A stretch of 64,000 bases of DNA. It comes from Verrucomicrobia subdivision 3 bacterium UBA693. GTDB taxonomy: Bacteria; Verrucomicrobiota; Verrucomicrobiia; Limisphaerales; UBA8199. Below the pieces are notes generated by a model. The model worked only from the letters and a program-made list of their open reading frames with translations, made no database searches and had not been told where the DNA came from. Shown in pieces: positions 34,967 through 43,838 of the stretch (position 1 is the stretch's first letter; each line of letters begins with the position of its first letter). The DNA is taken from contig DBMR01000022.1 in assembly GCA_002298785.1 (NCBI GenBank), positions 1-64,000 of the forward strand, read 5' to 3'. The translations under genes and the position numbers were made by a program.

Positions 34967-35030
34967 CCCGGTTCGGGATTGACGGCGAGCACCCCGGTAT
35001 TATGCTCGGCTTATTCCCGAGGGTCATTCT

Positions 35031-36125
35031 ATGAAATTCCTGACTGAAGTACAGGTGCGTGAGTTGGAAAAGCATCACCAGGTAACTTTGCCCCAGGCGT
35101 ATGTCGGTTTCCTCCGCGGGGACTACGGCGATTTCACCACGAAGCAGGGGCAGTTCGAGAAGCTTTGGGACTTTGACGCCTTGCTATCCTTCAGGAAGGA
35201 AGCCGAGGAAATATTGGCGGCGGACGACCATCCTTTTGCGCTCGGCCCGAACGACTTTGTCTATTCCGCCGAGCCGGGCCATGAGTTCCGGTATTTTCCC
35301 TGCGAGCCTGGGGTGGATGATCCGCCGGTATCTCATTTCATCGCGGGCAATCCGGGCACGGTAGTGGACTGGAAGCATTTCAGCGATTACGTCGGCATGT
35401 TGAGGGAGGTCGTCGAGATGGATCTCGAAGATGGGCAGGCGGACGCCGCCCCGAGCCAGGCCGAGCTGGATCTCATTGACCTGATCCAACCACCGCTGCG
35501 GGAGGGCTTCGGGTTCGCGGAAGAGAAATACCGCCAGTTACCGGTGGCGATGCAGCAAGGCCTCGGGAAACTGCTGGGTTCATTCCAGACCTCCGGTGCG
35601 AACCTGCTGGCCGGCTTTATCTTCGGGGTCATCCTGGCGGTCTTCGGTGCGGTTATCCTGGGCTACGGAATCTATATGGCTGCCAGCGTGCATTTCCAGA
35701 TGCCGTTTTATGTGCAGAAGGAGATTTCCTGGGCGACATTCCTGGGCATGACGGTATTGAGTGCGGGGCTCGTCGTAGGGGGCGTGGTCCTACTGGCGCG
35801 GATGAAGCGTCTGGCGGGGGCGCGGCTGCTGCTCTGCGAACAAGGCTTGTGCTGGGCCTGGCCGTCGAAGCCGGAGCTGATCCTGTGGTCGGCGATACAA
35901 GAGGTGCAGGTGGTTCAACTCAAGGAAGGGTTGCCGCTCGACACCGGGTTGAAGCACGTTCTGCCCAAGAGCAAGAGCCAACAGCTCGCGGTGTTCACAT
36001 CCGACGGCAAGGAACACACGTTCACTTCGAGCATGATCCGCGAGCTGCCCACGCTGCAAGCCGTCCTGGAACGAGTAGCGACGGTCCTGCAGCGAACGCG
36101 CTCGGTGGTCCAAACGGAGATTTAG
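35031..36125 (+). CDS. SUKH (SMI1/KNR4)-like protein with two membrane helices and a C-terminal domain
   Basis: The 364-residue protein has three parts. Residues 1-130 resemble the SMI1/KNR4 (SUKH) fold: LEKHHQVTLPQAYVGFLRGDYGDF, the LWDFDALL strand, FVYSAEPGHEFRYFPC, and GTVVDWKHFSDYVGMLREVV. Residues 190-260 contain two membrane helices (LLAGFIFGVILAVFGAVILGYGIYMA and a second one). Residues 265-364 look like a small PH-like domain (LLLCEQGLCWAWPSKPELILWSAIQEVQV), similar to cytosolic domains of DUF6585-type proteins. SUKH domains often act as immunity proteins to toxins, but no toxin gene is adjacent. The fusion to a membrane anchor is unusual. Function is unknown. Confidence 0.65.
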   Translation: MKFLTEVQVRELEKHHQVTLPQAYVGFLRGDYGDFTTKQGQFEKLWDFDALLSFRKEAEEILAADDHPFALGPNDFVYSAEPGHEFRYFPCEPGVDDPPVSHFIAGNPGTVVDWKHFSDYVGMLREVVEMDLEDGQADAAPSQAELDLIDLIQPPLREGFGFAEEKYRQLPVAMQQGLGKLLGSFQTSGANLLAGFIFGVILAVFGAVILGYGIYMAASVHFQMPFYVQKEISWATFLGMTVLSAGLVVGGVVLLARMKRLAGARLLLCEQGLCWAWPSKPELILWSAIQEVQVVQLKEGLPLDTGLKHVLPKSKSQQLAVFTSDGKEHTFTSSMIRELPTLQAVLERVATVLQRTRSVVQTEI

Positions 36126-36166
36126 GTCGCGAGGCGCGGGAGCAACACCAGAAACATCCCGGCGGC

Positions 36167-38335
36167 TTACTGTAGTCTCAGCAGGACGGCACTGTCACTG
36201 GGGATGGAAATCTTCACGCCCGTGGTCACCAGGGCCTGCGCGTCCAGGGCCGTTTCAGTAAATCCGGTGCGGCGATCCGCATCTGCGGCCGGACGGAACA
36301 AGGTCGCGGACCGCGGCGCAGTCAAGAGGTGCGGAAGTTGGCGCGGGTGGACGATGCATTGGGCTTCCGCAGTTTTCTCGTCGAGGTTGGCCAGCACGAG
36401 GAACGACTCGCCCGGGCGACTGTAGACCGCCGACGCGAACTGGCCGCCCTGCAATTCGACGGCGTTGTTACGCCAATCCAGGAACCGGCAGGTCTCGAAA
36501 TTGCCGACGGGCTTCAGGACCTGGAACAGCACTCCGGCCTCGGGACTGACCGGCCAGGGCGTGACACCGCTGAGCAAGGCTTCGAGCGCAAAAAGACGCT
36601 GGAGTCGGGGTGGTGATTGGGCGTCGAGTTGGCCGTAACTGATGACTCCGCGCGATTTGGCTCCCACCAACGACCATTCCAGCGGCAAGTCTTGAAGTTT
36701 CGGACCTTTCCCGGACCATTTGCCGTAACCCCATTCGTTGGCCACGACGTGATCCGCGAAGTTCTCCATGGCGAACATGGGTGTGGTGGTGTTGTGGATG
36801 ATGATGAGTCCTTTAGGACCGACTCTTTGCCGGGACCATTCCATGAGCTTCAGGAGTTCATCGATGTCCCAATGCGCGGCCGTGGCGGGTGTGGTTGCCC
36901 CGGGTTGGTGCCGCTCGTTATAGCAGAGCAGCGCGACGTTCCAGTCGTAATACACGCCGTCGAGCCGGTGGTGCGTGAGGACGCGATCAATCGACGATTC
37001 CAGGAACGGCAGCCAGCCCGAGCGCAGGCACATCTGCGCACCAAACTCGTTGGTGCCGCGGTAGAAATTGTGCGCGACCTTCCCTTTCTGATCTGTGCGC
37101 GCCCACTCGGTGCCGTGCGCCTGGAACTGCGGGGTGCTGGGGTGGAGTTCTTTGTCGGAAAAATACGTCGCCACTCGGATCCCCGAGGCATGACAGTCCG
37201 CGATCACCCGGTCGAACTTGTCCATATCCGGGTAGGGCGGGTAAGCGCCATCTCTCCAGAACAAGCCATCGTCGTAGTAGTCTCCGTCGTTATGGCAATG
37301 GACGGTTTGGATGCCGGATTCGGCCCAGCGCTGGACCTGGTTGGTGCTGACCCACTCGCCCCGGTTGCGATTGAACGAGGTATGAAACCACGGCTTCTGC
37401 GCGTGTCCCTCGCGTATGGGGATGCCGAGGTAATAATCAAACGCGCAGGAGTTCGTCAGCCATAAGGGCGAGGCGCCGCGAAACGGAGCCAGAGTCGCCC
37501 TGACGCCGGCCGGAGTCTGGCTGCGCCCCAGGCTGAAATCGGCCTGACCTCGATGCCCGGTGAGTTGCAGATCCCATTGGTTTAAGTCCGAGCCCTCGAA
37601 CCATTCGAGACCTTCGGTGCCGGCGTCAGCCAGGAGGAGATAACGAGGCAGACAGTTGGTTTGCACGGCGCTTGAGTCGGCGTGGTCGGGGTCCAATTTG
37701 CCCCAGCGGCAGCTCCCGAAGGAAAAGGGCGGCGCCCCGGTTTCCTGGGTAATGCCTTCACGGTAACCGTATGAGGAGAGGCTCGGCGCCAGGACCGCGT
37801 TCACGACGCAGAGTTCCGATACTTTGAACCCGCCCCGTTGGATGACGAATTCCTGGTGGACTTTGATGTAGCCCCAATGATATTCGAGCCGCGTCTTCAA
37901 CCGGACGCCCCGGGCGGCAACCCCCTTCGCATCGACCAGGGCCGACTCCACCGTCACCAATTCCAACAGGCCTTCCCGTCTGTGCCGAATGCGGGGTGAA
38001 GCGTCGTTCAAGTTGCTATAAACGGTGCCGTCCTCATCCCGGACCAGGGTTTCCAGCGGTTGGACCAGGAGATTCTCCGCCCGGCCATAACGGAGTTGGA
38101 TCCGGTTGATGGCGCCGCCCCTTTTCAAATCATGGTCTACCCGATAGTAAGCGTTGGAGAGGGTTAACTGGCCGGATCGCTTCTCTTGTCTGACTGTGTA
38201 CGCCTGCGGCCAGGTGGAGGGCAGAGACCGGTCCGGGGTCGAGGCCTCGGCCCAAGATCCCGCCAAGCCGGAGAGGACCAGAACCAGCGCTAAGGCCAGG
38301 GTGCGCGAAGCGTGTCGGCAGAGCGTGTCGCTCAT
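36167..38335 (-). CDS. Exported glycosidase-like protein, TIM-barrel type
   Basis: The 722-residue protein has a signal peptide (ALALVLVLSGLAGSWAEA) and an N-terminal beta-sandwich (about 45-300). A barrel follows in which HCHNDGDYYDDGLFWRDG, RVATYFSDKELH, LDGVYYDWNVALLCYN near 475, and LIIIHNTTTP are strand-end loops. This matches the D-x-x-Y-x-D pattern of GH-D-type or DUF6259-like enzymes, where the Asp in YYDWN would be the nucleophile. A small beta-domain closes the protein. The substrate is unknown, and the family call is tentative. It is transcribed away from the three-gene glycosidase operon at 39-45 kb, with a repeat-rich gap between. Confidence 0.6.
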   Translation of the reverse strand: MSDTLCRHASRTLALALVLVLSGLAGSWAEASTPDRSLPSTWPQAYTVRQEKRSGQLTLSNAYYRVDHDLKRGGAINRIQLRYGRAENLLVQPLETLVRDEDGTVYSNLNDASPRIRHRREGLLELVTVESALVDAKGVAARGVRLKTRLEYHWGYIKVHQEFVIQRGGFKVSELCVVNAVLAPSLSSYGYREGITQETGAPPFSFGSCRWGKLDPDHADSSAVQTNCLPRYLLLADAGTEGLEWFEGSDLNQWDLQLTGHRGQADFSLGRSQTPAGVRATLAPFRGASPLWLTNSCAFDYYLGIPIREGHAQKPWFHTSFNRNRGEWVSTNQVQRWAESGIQTVHCHNDGDYYDDGLFWRDGAYPPYPDMDKFDRVIADCHASGIRVATYFSDKELHPSTPQFQAHGTEWARTDQKGKVAHNFYRGTNEFGAQMCLRSGWLPFLESSIDRVLTHHRLDGVYYDWNVALLCYNERHQPGATTPATAAHWDIDELLKLMEWSRQRVGPKGLIIIHNTTTPMFAMENFADHVVANEWGYGKWSGKGPKLQDLPLEWSLVGAKSRGVISYGQLDAQSPPRLQRLFALEALLSGVTPWPVSPEAGVLFQVLKPVGNFETCRFLDWRNNAVELQGGQFASAVYSRPGESFLVLANLDEKTAEAQCIVHPRQLPHLLTAPRSATLFRPAADADRRTGFTETALDAQALVTTGVKISIPSDSAVLLRLQ

Positions 38336-38602
38336 AGGGATGACGATGAAGGTTTACCGCTGAACACACTTCCTAATTAGTTGGATGGCGTCGCCCAGTC
38401 AATCCTTGCGCGGCGAGGAAGCTGCCGTGAATGGAGTTTATTCGTAACGTGTGTAGCGCAGTTCGTCTTGGTGCCCGGTGGTGATGGTTGTCGGCCAGAC
38501 TAAAGACAGGATGCACATGATTTACAGGATGGGGGCAACTGGACAACCACGGTGCGGCGGTGCTTTGCGGTTCACGAGGCTTGAAGTAATGGGGACTTGG
38601 CG

Positions 38603-38638
38603 GCGAGACGCCGCCATCACCCGCCGGCGCGGACGCCC
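38603..38638 (+). repeat. GC-rich 36-bp direct repeat, copy 1
   Basis: It contains GCGAGACGCCGCCATCACCC followed by GCCGGCGCGGACGCCC. One mismatch (C/T) separates it from the copy 176 bp downstream. The GAGACGCCGCC core resembles a dispersed repeat. Confidence 0.8.
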
Positions 38639-38778
38639 TTGCTCCGGGGAAGTGCATCTTGGTGGGAGCGCGGACTTCCTAGTCCGCTTTTGCAGGTTCG
38701 AACGAGGACGGAGGTACGCGTTGAATCGCATTGCGTGGCGGTAAACCGGCAGCAAACCAATTCAGGCGACGTAATCGG

Positions 38779-38814
38779 GCGAGACGCCGCCATTACCCGC
38801 CGGCGCGGACGCCC
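38779..38814 (+). repeat. GC-rich 36-bp direct repeat, copy 2
   Basis: It has the same sequence as copy 1 apart from a T in CCATTACCC. It lies within the gap between the arms of the ACAGGATG repeat. Confidence 0.8.
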
Positions 38815-39044
38815 GCGATACTCCTGTGTAGCGTGGCCGTCCCGGCTGCGAGTTAAAGCACCGTCTCGGTGCGCTTTGGGGGACTAGACGGCAGTCACAA
38901 GAAGTCACTAATCGGCTGAGACAACTTTAGTGCGCAGCATTCCCATCCTGTCCATCCTGGAAATCTTGTCTTTCTAATTGCCCTAAACCAACGCCAAACC
39001 CAGCAGCCCAATGATGCTCGACGTCTTGTGGGTGCTGCGGCAAA

Positions 39045-41255
39045 ATGCACTTCATTAAACCGAACTCCACCGTCATGCACGTCCTACAACTTTTTCTCCC
39101 GTGCCGGTGGACCGCTATGCTGCTTGCGGGTCTGATGCTGGCCAGTGTTGCGCCGTGGCGATGTTTCAGCGCCGGATCGCACGAGTCGAGGGCAGGCCGA
39201 ACCGCGGTGTTTGATTTGGACGGCAAGCACATTCTCCAGGAGCCGGAACACCTTGGCATCATTAACGGCAAATTGACGACCGGGATTGAGTATCGCGACG
39301 TCGCCGGTCTCGCGGGATTATGGGCTCCGCCCTATGTGAGCTCAAATTTCATGCTGGATGGCCGGGTGGACGGCGAGAAGGTGGCCACGGCCAACTGGAC
39401 CTGGCGTCCGTTTCAGGTTGAACGCCAGGGGAACCCGGGCCCGATCCGGGTGTCGAGCACCACGACTTTGATTCACGGCGAGCGCGCGGTCATCGTGAGT
39501 TTTCATTTCAAGAATTCGAGCCGGACAGCGGTGCCGCTCGAGTTCTTCGCGCTCGGGTGGCTGGACAAGGTCCAGGAGTGGGGGTTCGCCCGACCAACCA
39601 GCGGGACCGAGACGTCCGTGCGCGTCGAAGGCCAGCGCCTGAAGTTGAAGCAAGGCGACGCGATGGTGCTCGTCGCGATGAACTCACCGGCATGGAAGTG
39701 GGAGGCTTCAGGAAATGTTGGGCACGCCTCCTTCCTGCTGTCGGCCCGGCAATCCCATTCCGTCGATGTCGTCGTCGCGATCGGACCAGCCGTCGAAGCG
39801 GAAGCGAGCCTGGACCGGCTGTTGGCGAATCCTGCTGCGGCGATCGCGGCGACGGAGCAGGCATATTCAGGGCGGGTCCGGGAGCTGTTTCAAAAGTTAC
39901 CCGTATTCGAGAGCGACAACGCTCAATTGGTTCAGTGGTACCATCGGTCGCTGGTGCACTTGCTGATGAACCGCTGGGACGTGCCGGAGTTTGCGCTGCA
40001 CCCTTATTATTCCACCGGGAGCGTGAAAGGCGGTTGTGTGGCCAATTACCTGTGGAATTTCGGCGAAACCTGGGAAATTTTCCCGCTCTATGATGCATCG
40101 GCGGCACGGAGTCATATTCAGCAGTTCCTCAAGTGCGATTTGCTAAAACACTTTCTGTTCAATCCGATCACGGGCGCGGCGGACGGCCCCTGGTATATGG
40201 TGAACCAGGAGAAGATCATCGGGCTTACCTATTACTACGTCCTGCTCACGGGCGACACGGCTTTCCTGGCGGAAAAGGTCGAGGGTCAGAGTATTCGCGA
40301 CCACATGGTCACGCAGGCGATGTTTGGCGACGACGTCAGCAAGCCGATGGCGCTGATCGACTACGGGCCTTCGAACAGCCACCTCGAGCTGCGCCGCGGT
40401 TATGCGTACCACCACGTGATGCCGGATTTGAACGCGCGGCGGTATGCGAATTATCTGCGCGCCGCCAAGCTGTGCGAGCTGGCGGGTCGGCCCGCGCCGT
40501 TTCTGCGGGAGCGCGCGGCTTTGCTCCGTCCGCTCATCAAGCAAAAGCTGTGGGACGCCCAGGCCCGCTGGTTCCGCTTCGAGAACGGCAAAGGCCAGAG
40601 CGAGCTGCGTTATACCGTGCAGATGTTCAAGCCGCTGGGCGGCGGCGTGCTCGACCGCGAGTGTGTGGACGGGTTGCTCAGCCACCTGAAAGAGAGCGAA
40701 TTTCTGTCCCCTTACGGACTGCATAGCCTGTCGAAAACTGATCCCGCCTACGATCAGCTCGACATCGACAACGGCGGTGGGGGGATCTGCACGAGCTTTC
40801 CCGCCCAGATCATCGAAAAGCTCTACCAGGAAGGACGACCGGAAATAGCAGCCAACATTCTTGGCCGACTGCTCTGGTGGGGCGAGGCCATGCCGTATTG
40901 GGGTGACTCGATCGCGGCCAACAGCAAAGACTATCGCCGAGACACTCCGCTCCAATGCACGTTTGATGGAGCGGCCGCGGCGCAGACTATCATCTTCGGC
41001 GTCTTTGGAGTGAGCGTGCGGCCGGAGGGCGACCTCGTAATCAAGCCGAACCCGGTGCCGTTTGCCAAGCGAATGGCGCTCAAAGGTCTGAAGCTCCGGG
41101 GCCAGGCCTTGGAGGTCCAAGTGGATGGTGAAAAGTTCGAAGTACGCTCCGGCACGCGATCGATACGGGCGATGAGCAATCAAGCCGTAATCGTCGCGAT
41201 CAAGGACGGTGCGTTTCATGTCGAAAACCCCGACACCAACAGGAACGAAAAATGA
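39045..41255 (+). CDS. Exported six-hairpin glycosidase-like protein
   Basis: The 736-residue protein has a signal region (AMLLAGLMLASVAPWRCFSAG), an N-terminal beta-sandwich (about 50-270) and an (alpha/alpha)6-type barrel. Its landmarks include GGCVANYLWNFGETWEIFP, ALIDYGPSNSHLELR near 445, NARRYANYLRAAKLCELAGRP and PYGLHSLSKTDPAYD. These resemble the GH37/GH63/GH65 group of the six-hairpin superfamily, where an Asp/Glu pair catalyses inversion. The substrate is unknown. The next gene begins within its stop codon (ATGA at 41252-41255), so translation is coupled. It heads a three-gene operon. Confidence 0.65.
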   Translation: MHFIKPNSTVMHVLQLFLPCRWTAMLLAGLMLASVAPWRCFSAGSHESRAGRTAVFDLDGKHILQEPEHLGIINGKLTTGIEYRDVAGLAGLWAPPYVSSNFMLDGRVDGEKVATANWTWRPFQVERQGNPGPIRVSSTTTLIHGERAVIVSFHFKNSSRTAVPLEFFALGWLDKVQEWGFARPTSGTETSVRVEGQRLKLKQGDAMVLVAMNSPAWKWEASGNVGHASFLLSARQSHSVDVVVAIGPAVEAEASLDRLLANPAAAIAATEQAYSGRVRELFQKLPVFESDNAQLVQWYHRSLVHLLMNRWDVPEFALHPYYSTGSVKGGCVANYLWNFGETWEIFPLYDASAARSHIQQFLKCDLLKHFLFNPITGAADGPWYMVNQEKIIGLTYYYVLLTGDTAFLAEKVEGQSIRDHMVTQAMFGDDVSKPMALIDYGPSNSHLELRRGYAYHHVMPDLNARRYANYLRAAKLCELAGRPAPFLRERAALLRPLIKQKLWDAQARWFRFENGKGQSELRYTVQMFKPLGGGVLDRECVDGLLSHLKESEFLSPYGLHSLSKTDPAYDQLDIDNGGGGICTSFPAQIIEKLYQEGRPEIAANILGRLLWWGEAMPYWGDSIAANSKDYRRDTPLQCTFDGAAAAQTIIFGVFGVSVRPEGDLVIKPNPVPFAKRMALKGLKLRGQALEVQVDGEKFEVRSGTRSIRAMSNQAVIVAIKDGAFHVENPDTNRNEK

Positions 41256-43801
41256 ATAGAGGAAAGTTCATGCGGATAGTCTTATCAATTTTGGCGCTGG
41301 GCGTGGCGATTGCGGGAGGGGCGGAAAAGCGGGGCGTCACGCCGGCTGAGATGGCTTCCTGGAGCATTGTTTGTGATCGCGCCGCGACAGAATCTGAACG
41401 CTATGCGGCGGCTGAATTCCAGCGGCTATATAAGGAAATGGCCGGCACCCTTCTGCCGCAAGCCGAGGTGTGGAGCTCGAATTCGGGCGCCATTTTCATC
41501 GGGCCGGACGCCGTCGCGCGGTCCGGGCAGCCCACCGACCAGCGGTTGTCCGGCGAGGAGAGCCTGCGCATCCGGGTTCGGCCTGGGGCGGTGGGTATCG
41601 ATGGCGCGCGGCCGCGAGGCACCCTCTACGGCGTTTATGAGTTTTTCGAGGAGTTGTGTGGGGTGCGGTTCCTGACGTTCGATCATACCTACTATCCGCC
41701 GGACGCGGCGACGAAGCGGATCCCGTTTGGAGTGCGGGCGGTGCAGCCTAAATTCGCCTTTCGTTGGTCCTATTACGGAGAGAGCAGCCGTTACCCGGAA
41801 TTTGCCGCGCGCCTGCGGGTGAACACCGTGAGCGACGACTCGAAGCTGGGCGGGCGGACGGGATACCGTTTGGTGAGCCATAACGTGGCTTATCTCGTGC
41901 CGCCGGCCAAGTATGGCAAAGAGCATCCGGAGTATTATGCGCTGGTCGATGGGCAGCGGAAGCAGGGCGAGAGTGGCGGCGGACCGCAGTTATGCATGAG
42001 CAACCCCGACCTGGTGCCGGTGGTGGTGAGCGCCGTGCTGGACGAGATTCGGAAAAACCCGACCGCGCGCAACATCAACATCGCTCAGATGGACAACGAG
42101 AATTATTGCACCTGCCCGAACTGTGCCGCGATTGATGCCCGGGAGCAATCCCATGCCGGCGCGACCCTGGCCTTCGTCAATAAAGTGGCGGAGCAAATCG
42201 AGAAGACCCATCCGGACGTTTGGATCAGCACCTATGCCTATCAATATACCCGCAAACCGCCCAAAACCATCAAGCCCCGGGCGAATGTAATGATCCAATT
42301 GTGCAGCATTGAATGCTGTGATTTTCACGCCATCGACGATCCGGGCTGTCCGTTGAACCGGGCTTTCTGTGCTGATATGGCCGGCTGGAAGAAGATCGCC
42401 CGCCACATCTTCATCTGGCACTACAACACGAACTTCAAGGGATATGTCCTGCCCTTTCCGAACCTGCGCAGCATGGGCCGGAGTGTGGATTACTTCGCGA
42501 ACAACCATGGCGAGGGAGTTTTCATGCAGGCGGCGGGCAACGGCTTTTCCACTGAACTGAGCGATCTGCGCAATTACGTCATGGCTCGCTGTCTGTGGAA
42601 ACCAGGCCGCGATAGCTGGAAGGAAGCGCAGGAATTCTGCCGGTTGCATTATGCCGAGGCGGCGGGGCCCATCCTCGACTGCCTGCAATATTACCATGAC
42701 CTGGTGAAGCGGGCCGGCACGCATCCCACGTGTTTCCCCACCGAGGCATCGCTGTGCCTGAACCCGGATTCCGCGCGACGGATCATGGCCTGCTACCAGG
42801 AGGCGCTTTCACTGGCCCGAACGGAGGCGGTTCGCGCCCGGGTCGAAAAGGCTTCCCTGTGCGCCTATAGGGCGGCGGTGAGCGTCTCCAGCATGCGATT
42901 GGTGTATCGCGACGGTATTTGTCATCCGGACCTGGAAGGATTCGAGCCCGGCCTGTTGGATCGCTATGCCGCACTCTGCGCCCGGTTCGGCGTGACCATG
43001 GATGACGAGCAATTGTCGACGGAGAAAATGCTCGAAGCCATGCGCCTGCTATACAGCGGACTGAAAGCGGTTTGCGTCGAGAACGACTATTGGCGGGTGG
43101 TGGCGTTGCCCGAGTCCAACGGCAAGGTTGTCGAAATGACCTATAAACCGACGGGCCGCAACGTGGCGCGCGCCGCGCGTTCGTTTAACCGGTTCCGGCA
43201 CGAAGAATGGGTTCGGCAAGGCGACGGTCCGACCGCCGATGACATTCGCGCTTTCACCGCGCGGGCCGAGCCGCAAAAGGTGGAATTGACGCTGACCGGA
43301 AAAGATGGCGCTCGATGGCGGCGCACCATCGCGTTGGCGGGCGACGCCGTTCGCTTTGAGACGACTCTCACCGCGGAGGCGCCGCGGATGTTTGATCTGC
43401 TCCTGCATCCGGAATACGACGCGGGGACTGCTTCCTGGGATCCCAACGCGGTTGGGATATACGTCCGACAACCTGACTGGCTCCAGGTGAATCAAAAGTC
43501 CAAAGCGATGCCAACCAGCGAGCAACTGCGCGCGATGGTGAAGGACGGGATTCGTGGCGGCGCTTTCGCCTACTTCAACCGCCAGGCGGGATTCGGCGTG
43601 GAGCAGCGGTTCGATCCCCGCGACTTTAGCGCGCTTGGTCTGTATTGGAGCACCTCGCGCCAGCAAATCAACCTCGAGCTTTCCTCCAAAACGGTCGCGC
43701 TCAAAAAGGGGCAGAGCGTCACCTGCGGTTACGAAGTGCGGTATCTTGGCGTGCCGCCCAAGCCCGGGGCCACAATCCCCGCCCCGCCAGCATCAAAATG
43801 A
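41252..43801 (+). CDS. Exported DUF4838-like protein
   Basis: The 849-residue protein has a signal peptide (MRIVLSILALGVAIAGG) and a GH20/GH67-like N-terminal alpha/beta domain (residues 30-150, with GTLYGVYEFFEELCGVRFLT). The large DUF4838 domain follows, recognisable by RLVSHNVAYLVPPAKYGKEHPEYYAL, NIAQMDNENYCTCPNCAAID and HIFIWHYNTNF. DUF4838 proteins sit in polysaccharide loci and resemble alpha-glucuronidases in their N-terminus; the enzymatic role is not established. The C-terminal 250 residues are a beta-rich module. It starts in the stop codon of the six-hairpin gene and ends 37 bp before the next. Confidence 0.8.
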   Translation: MNRGKFMRIVLSILALGVAIAGGAEKRGVTPAEMASWSIVCDRAATESERYAAAEFQRLYKEMAGTLLPQAEVWSSNSGAIFIGPDAVARSGQPTDQRLSGEESLRIRVRPGAVGIDGARPRGTLYGVYEFFEELCGVRFLTFDHTYYPPDAATKRIPFGVRAVQPKFAFRWSYYGESSRYPEFAARLRVNTVSDDSKLGGRTGYRLVSHNVAYLVPPAKYGKEHPEYYALVDGQRKQGESGGGPQLCMSNPDLVPVVVSAVLDEIRKNPTARNINIAQMDNENYCTCPNCAAIDAREQSHAGATLAFVNKVAEQIEKTHPDVWISTYAYQYTRKPPKTIKPRANVMIQLCSIECCDFHAIDDPGCPLNRAFCADMAGWKKIARHIFIWHYNTNFKGYVLPFPNLRSMGRSVDYFANNHGEGVFMQAAGNGFSTELSDLRNYVMARCLWKPGRDSWKEAQEFCRLHYAEAAGPILDCLQYYHDLVKRAGTHPTCFPTEASLCLNPDSARRIMACYQEALSLARTEAVRARVEKASLCAYRAAVSVSSMRLVYRDGICHPDLEGFEPGLLDRYAALCARFGVTMDDEQLSTEKMLEAMRLLYSGLKAVCVENDYWRVVALPESNGKVVEMTYKPTGRNVARAARSFNRFRHEEWVRQGDGPTADDIRAFTARAEPQKVELTLTGKDGARWRRTIALAGDAVRFETTLTAEAPRMFDLLLHPEYDAGTASWDPNAVGIYVRQPDWLQVNQKSKAMPTSEQLRAMVKDGIRGGAFAYFNRQAGFGVEQRFDPRDFSALGLYWSTSRQQINLELSSKTVALKKGQSVTCGYEVRYLGVPPKPGATIPAPPASK

Positions 43802-43838
43802 AAGTCACACTTTTCCCGGCCTTCACCCAAATTTGCAT

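Larger units (their letters stand above)
38336..39044. other. Repeat mosaic between divergent glycosidase genes
   Basis: No gene is supported. Two arms of the ACAGGATG family lie 400 bp apart (38502-38535 and 38942-38974). Between them are two direct copies of a GC-rich 36-mer (38603-38638 and 38779-38814) and further GTCCGC-type repeats. Promoters for both flanking genes should lie at the two ends, but none stands out. Confidence 0.7.
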
